Part shown: positions 42,569 through 46,100 of the stretch, one piece after another
Layout: every line of letters begins with the position of its first letter
Numbering within the stretch: the stretch's first letter is position 1
Origin: Clostridiales bacterium
GTDB lineage: Bacteria > Bacillota_A > Clostridia > Saccharofermentanales > Saccharofermentanaceae
Direction of reading: 5' to 3'
DNA: 46,100 nt
Assembly (NCBI GenBank): GCA_024695545.1
Contig: JAILHZ010000100.1
Coordinates: 1 to 46,100 of the forward strand
Notes under the pieces: model-generated
Told to the model about the DNA's origin: nothing
The model's database searches: none
Seen by the model: the letters and a program-made list of their open reading frames with translations, nothing else
Position numbers and translations under genes: made by a program

Positions 42569-43582
42569 ATGTCTTTAATGCCCTATCAGCCGCCTTTTAC
42601 GATCACAAATGAAATTCTCTCGCTTGTTGTTGAGATTGGAGAATTGGTTGGACGGATCAGCAATTCTTCCGCGCTGTCATCAAGCCCGGTACTTAGAAGA
42701 ACAAATCGGATCCGATCGGTATATTCTTCGCTTGCAATCGAGCAGAATACACTGAGTCTGACTCAGGTAACGGATGTTCTCAATGGGAAAAGAGTCATCG
42801 CGCCCCCCAAGGATATCGCCGAAGTAAAGAATGCATATGAAATCTACGAACATCTTGAAGCATTAGATCCCTTTGCTGTTGATGATCTTCTAAAAGCACA
42901 TGGCATCATGGTACGCGGACTTGCCGATGAAGCGGGAACGTTTCGAAGCGGTAACGTGGGCGTGGTTGATTCCAGAGGGCAGATCCTTCATTTCGGAACA
43001 CTTCCCCAGTATATTCCGGATATGGTAGGAAATCTTCTGGACTGGGTGAAAAGCAGTGATGTGCCGATGCTGATCAAGAGCTGCATATTTCATTATGAAT
43101 TTGAAGTGATCCATCCTTTTTCTGACGGTAACGGACGTATCGGGCGTCTTTGGCATACGCTTCTGCTTGCGAAGTGGCAGCCTGTGTTTGCCTGGCTTCC
43201 GGTTGAGTCAATCATTCATGACCGGCAGGCGGAGTACTATGAAGCAATAAATTCCTCGAATCAGGAAGCAGACGCGACTCCGTTCGTAACTTATATGTTA
43301 AACGCTATTAAATCAGCGATCCTTGAAGCAATCAGCGCAACCGAATCAACAAGCCTGATTTCAGTAAAGCCGGTTACAGAAGATCGCTGGGGAATTGTTG
43401 AGAAGTGGCTGAAAAAACATAAGAATATTCGGAATGCGGATCTCCAGAATCTCCTGGATGTATCTACTGCGACGGCAAGCCGTCTGCTTCGCGAGTGGAC
43501 AGCGGAGGGAAAGCTGATTAAAGAGCGAAGAGGAAGTTACTGGACATACCGATTAAATACTGAAATTCCCCAAAGCCGGTGA
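42569..43582 (+). CDS. Fic-family AMP-transferase with own inhibitory helix
   Basis: Likely transfers AMP (or another nucleotide part) to a protein hydroxyl group; 337 aa, cytoplasmic. The full active motif HPFSDGNGRIGR is present near residue 193. An N-terminal inhibitory-type motif, SSLAIEQNTLS near residue 55, has the (S/T)xxxE form that blocks ATP, so the enzyme is probably class II auto-inhibited. A C-terminal winged-helix domain (about 280-330: NADLQNLLDVSTATASRLLREW) suggests DNA binding or autoregulation. AGGAG is 4 bases from ATG 42569. It stands alone, with no obvious antitoxin beside it. Confidence 0.93.
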   Translation: MSLMPYQPPFTITNEILSLVVEIGELVGRISNSSALSSSPVLRRTNRIRSVYSSLAIEQNTLSLTQVTDVLNGKRVIAPPKDIAEVKNAYEIYEHLEALDPFAVDDLLKAHGIMVRGLADEAGTFRSGNVGVVDSRGQILHFGTLPQYIPDMVGNLLDWVKSSDVPMLIKSCIFHYEFEVIHPFSDGNGRIGRLWHTLLLAKWQPVFAWLPVESIIHDRQAEYYEAINSSNQEADATPFVTYMLNAIKSAILEAISATESTSLISVKPVTEDRWGIVEKWLKKHKNIRNADLQNLLDVSTATASRLLREWTAEGKLIKERRGSYWTYRLNTEIPQSR

Positions 43583-43645
43583 AAAAAGTAAGCTGTAAGA
43601 AAGTCTATATAGTAACTTCATATTTCAGTGAAAGTTGGTCGATGT

Positions 43646-43978
43646 ATGAGAAAGGTATTTGTAATTCTTGAATGCGTTATCCTTGCGCTCGGGGTTTTCC
43701 TGAGCCTCACTGCTACGATCGGTGCTGTAAAACTGTCTGCGAAATACATCCCGTTCTTCCTGATCGCCGCGCTGGGGATCATGTTTATCGTTATTCTGAT
43801 AAAGCGTATAGATGAATCATTTGCTGCCCTGCTCGGGTTCGCGTTTATATTGGTTTATCTCTTCGTTGCAGGAAGCGGATACGCCGTATGCAGTTTGAAA
43901 ACAAACAAGATGCAGAAGCAAAGGAGTGCTTTTTACACCGAGAGCAGAACTGTTCCGGATGACGAGTCACCAGCTTAA
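43646..43978 (+). CDS. small membrane protein of unknown function
   Basis: About 110 aa with three hydrophobic segments (about 5-25, 35-50 and 60-80) and a polar, basic tail. No known motif. The ORF is open from a GTG at 43628; ATG 43646 gives a typical positive-then-hydrophobic N-terminus (MRKVFVILECVILALGV). No clear ribosome site is seen for either, so confidence in the start is low. One exact 9-mer repeat falls in the tail codons (43925), and a one-mismatch copy follows the stop (44002). Confidence 0.6.
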   Translation: MRKVFVILECVILALGVFLSLTATIGAVKLSAKYIPFFLIAALGIMFIVILIKRIDESFAALLGFAFILVYLFVAGSGYAVCSLKTNKMQKQRSAFYTESRTVPDDESPA

Positions 43979-44080
43979 GTATACCCGTAGTGTAATACCC
44001 GAAAAGCACCTGCCCGCTTACGGGAGAATGCTGTATAATCGAATCTGAAGAAATCAAATTCATTGTGAGGTGAACTGAAA

Positions 44081-44581
44081 ATGATTCGTGAAGCAACAGT
44101 TAATGACGCAGCAAGAATTGCAGAGATCGAGGTTACCAGCAGCCGATTCGCATATAGAAATGTTGTTTCCGAAGAGTGTTTATACAGGGATATGTCTGTA
44201 GAGAACCGCATCCCGGTTTACCAGAGATGGATATCGGAAAAGAGATTCGCACTGTATGTTTACGAGACGCAGGATACAGGTGTAGTCAAGGCGATGATGG
44301 GCATCGGCATGTGTGAAGATGAAGATAAAACGAACGCCTTTGAACTACATTTTATCTATGTCGATCCGGGTTTTGTACGTGAGGGTATCGGCTCGGAACT
44401 GCTTGATCTGTTCGAGAAAACAGGTAAAGAAAAAGGCTGCTCGGAACTCGTGATCTGGGTCCTGGAAGATAACGGAATGGGAATCAGTTTTTATGAGAAG
44501 AACAACTACCATCCCGATGGAAAAGAGAAGATCTTTAAGCGATGGAATAAACGTGAAATCAGATATGTGAAAAGCGTGTAG
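44081..44581 (+). CDS. GNAT-family N-acetyltransferase
   Basis: A 166-aa acyl-CoA-dependent acetyltransferase of unknown substrate. The GNAT fold is recognisable: MIREATVNDAARIAEIE start, FIYVDPGFVREGIGSELLD with the R-x2-G-x-G acetyl-CoA loop, and VLEDNGMGISFYEKNNY at the end. GTGAGGTGA lies about 8 bases before ATG 44081, and TATAAT at 44034-44039 is a likely -10. It precedes the next unknown gene by 5 bases. Confidence 0.9.
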   Translation: MIREATVNDAARIAEIEVTSSRFAYRNVVSEECLYRDMSVENRIPVYQRWISEKRFALYVYETQDTGVVKAMMGIGMCEDEDKTNAFELHFIYVDPGFVREGIGSELLDLFEKTGKEKGCSELVIWVLEDNGMGISFYEKNNYHPDGKEKIFKRWNKREIRYVKSV

Positions 44582-44586
44582 AAGTT

Positions 44587-45312
44587 ATGAAAGCGAAGAA
44601 GCTAAAATATACAGCAAGGGTCGACTTCAGCGAGAAAGAGATCGAGTATCTTACCGATAGATACAGACCCGGACAGCTGGTGCTCTGGAACGTCCTCGGC
44701 AAAGCTAAGCCGTACGGGATATGGCTGATTGCGCCGGATTTTTCACGCGCGAAGACGATATCGTTTAATACACTTGAGGATGATGACGAGGTCAGGAAAG
44801 CGAATGATCTTCAGGTAGGAGATACGGTTAAAATGGCCGGCTCGCTGCCGGAGAATAAACTCAGGGAGATAACCATCCTTTCTGTCAAAGAGAGTAAGCC
44901 GGTCTATGTCGATTGGGATCACCGGCCGCCACAAACAGTTGAGGAGGCGATGAAGACCGCAGATGATGTTAAGATCAAGCGCTCGATATTCTGCCTTCAC
45001 GGTCTTCCGTTTGTGAAGGATAAGACACGTCAGGTCGTGATCACATCTGATAAAGGCGACGTTTGGAAGTTTCCGTACAAGACCAATAAAGTCTTCTATA
45101 TTGATGAGAAGAGGTTCTTCATGCTTTTAGAATTACATCACAGTCCGATGCTGGCAGTAAGTGCATATCTAAGTAAAAACTCACACTATCAGTACCGGAT
45201 GAAGATGTCCTACTGGCCGGATGTGCTGAATTACTTTTTCACTCCTGACGCAGAACTGGAAGATCTTGAAGGAAATAGCTATAAGGTCAGAATTGAAGAG
45301 AAGAACCCGTGA
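44587..45312 (+). CDS. conserved-looking protein of unknown function
   Basis: A 241-aa soluble protein; I do not recognise a family. It has no signal or membrane segment. The composition is Lys/Asp/Glu-rich with many aromatic residues (PYGIWLIAPDF, YVDWDHRPPQT, DVWKFPYKTNKVFYIDEKRFFMLLELHH). Its start is 5 bases after the GNAT gene with a weak ribosome site, so expression is probably coupled to it. The length is normal and codon use matches neighbours, so it looks like a real gene. Confidence 0.75.
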   Translation: MKAKKLKYTARVDFSEKEIEYLTDRYRPGQLVLWNVLGKAKPYGIWLIAPDFSRAKTISFNTLEDDDEVRKANDLQVGDTVKMAGSLPENKLREITILSVKESKPVYVDWDHRPPQTVEEAMKTADDVKIKRSIFCLHGLPFVKDKTRQVVITSDKGDVWKFPYKTNKVFYIDEKRFFMLLELHHSPMLAVSAYLSKNSHYQYRMKMSYWPDVLNYFFTPDAELEDLEGNSYKVRIEEKNP

Positions 45313-45501
45313 TCTTCACGCCTTTCGATAATTATAATCTATGCGTGTTGTGATCGTCAAAGGAATCAACTTCGATGATGAGATTCATTTGCTTATTTGT
45401 TTTCGATTTGTTAATGAAATCGCTTCTGCAAAAATAGTAAAATTACCTTGTGGGTTGTCTTTGGGTGAATGAGGCTTCCCGCGACTGAAGCGAAGGCGGG
45501 T

Positions 45502-46100
45502 ATGGGCATGAGCGAGAGTAAAGTTATTGTTTCCCCGGGGGAGTTGTATGTTGTCGGCAGGATCCTGAATGCCAAGTATATCGACTACGCGTATGTGGCG
45601 GCGGTACAGGACATCGGCGCGAGTTTTGAGCTTTTCGAGAAAGAGACGACAGACAAACTGGTCTCGATGGGGATCCTGGAAGGCGATTTTTCCGGAAGCG
45701 TGACGCCGAAAGCAGAGACGGTCGGCCTCTTTACTCCGGTCTTCTTCGGAAATCTCGAGACGACGTTGGATATCTGCACGATCAAGGGACCCACAAAAAT
45801 CGATACTTACAAATTCCACTTCTTCGACGATCAGATCACTAAGGTCACCGGTGTAAGTGAGGGAATGCTTGAGATGGAGTCGATCGGAAGCAATGATCTC
45901 GGCAAGGTGGTCGATGACCTTTCTTCCGACTTGAAAAGCACTGAGGATGAGGTGGAGTTCTCCAAGGAAAGTGTTTCCAGATTCATCGTAGCGAAGTCAA
46001 ATCACGTGGGTGACAGTTCGCTTGTTGCGACGTTTATGGAATTCAATGACAGGATGTATAAGGAAGATGCAGGCGGCAACGTCGTTCTGATGAGCGCGGA
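45502..46100 (+). CDS. unknown protein, cut by the window end
   Basis: An uninterrupted frame of at least 197 codons runs off the right edge; the C-terminus is missing. It starts at ATG 45502 or 45508 after a weak AGGCGGG. The visible part begins MSESKVIVSPGELYVVGRI and is mixed alpha/beta with acidic stretches (LSSDLKSTEDEVEFSKES). No signal peptide, membrane segment or known motif is seen. Bases 45313-45501 before it are non-coding and include an inverted repeat (CGATTT 45404-45409, AAATCG 45417-45422). It carries the last 9-mer repeat (45934). Confidence 0.7.
   Translation, partial: MGMSESKVIVSPGELYVVGRILNAKYIDYAYVAAVQDIGASFELFEKETTDKLVSMGILEGDFSGSVTPKAETVGLFTPVFFGNLETTLDICTIKGPTKIDTYKFHFFDDQITKVTGVSEGMLEMESIGSNDLGKVVDDLSSDLKSTEDEVEFSKESVSRFIVAKSNHVGDSSLVATFMEFNDRMYKEDAGGNVVLMSA

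Overview
The window is a gene-dense bacterial chromosome segment of roughly 50% G+C. It reads as an anaerobic, plant-carbohydrate-using member of the Bacillota (class Clostridia). Reasons: a YesM/YesN-type two-component system, CUT2-type sugar ABC transport with lipoprotein binding proteins, a GH3 beta-xylosidase next to xylulokinase and transketolase, purine-rich Shine-Dalgarno sites, and a CCA-encoding tRNA. A rumen or gut lineage is plausible; genus cannot be fixed from sequence alone.

Layout. 0.1-12.1 kb: a sugar-sensing AraC-type response regulator and histidine kinase, then a YtfQRT-YjfF-like sugar transporter with one ATPase, two permeases, three substrate-binding lipoproteins and one unrelated lipoprotein. 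12.1-13.7 kb (minus strand): MutY and an HD-domain protein. 14.1-20.9 kb: transketolase, a LacI regulator, GH3 beta-xylosidase and xylulokinase, which together feed xylose into the pentose phosphate pathway. 21.1-25.9 kb: three zinc-ribbon membrane proteins around an AIM24/TIGR00266 protein. 26-32 kb: housekeeping genes rsmE, hisS, lepB (with a very long acidic N-terminus), lepA and a small (p)ppGpp synthetase on the minus strand. 32.3-36.4 kb: a tandem array of five paralogous lipoproteins (six domain copies) of a family I do not recognise. 36.4-38.4 kb (minus): a NarL-type two-component system. 38.45 kb: tRNA-Leu(UAG), followed by a 2.85-kb islet (MerR regulator, iron alcohol dehydrogenase, cyclophilin-like lipoprotein, flavodoxin) bounded by a 19-bp direct repeat of the tRNA 3' end. 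41.4-46.1 kb: a dihydrouridine synthase, a Fic protein, a small membrane protein, a GNAT acetyltransferase and two unknown genes, the last cut by the window end.

The most unusual signal is not a gene. The 9-mer AGTGCTTTT (reverse complement AAAAGCACT) occurs exactly 26 times, 13 in each orientation, where about 0.35 would be expected by chance. It is read in several frames, giving SAF, KAL, VLF/VLL, KST or KHF, and it also lies between genes, so protein sequence does not explain it. Density, lack of strand bias and intergenic enrichment resemble DNA uptake sequences of Pasteurellaceae and Neisseriaceae. I know of no such element described for Clostridia.
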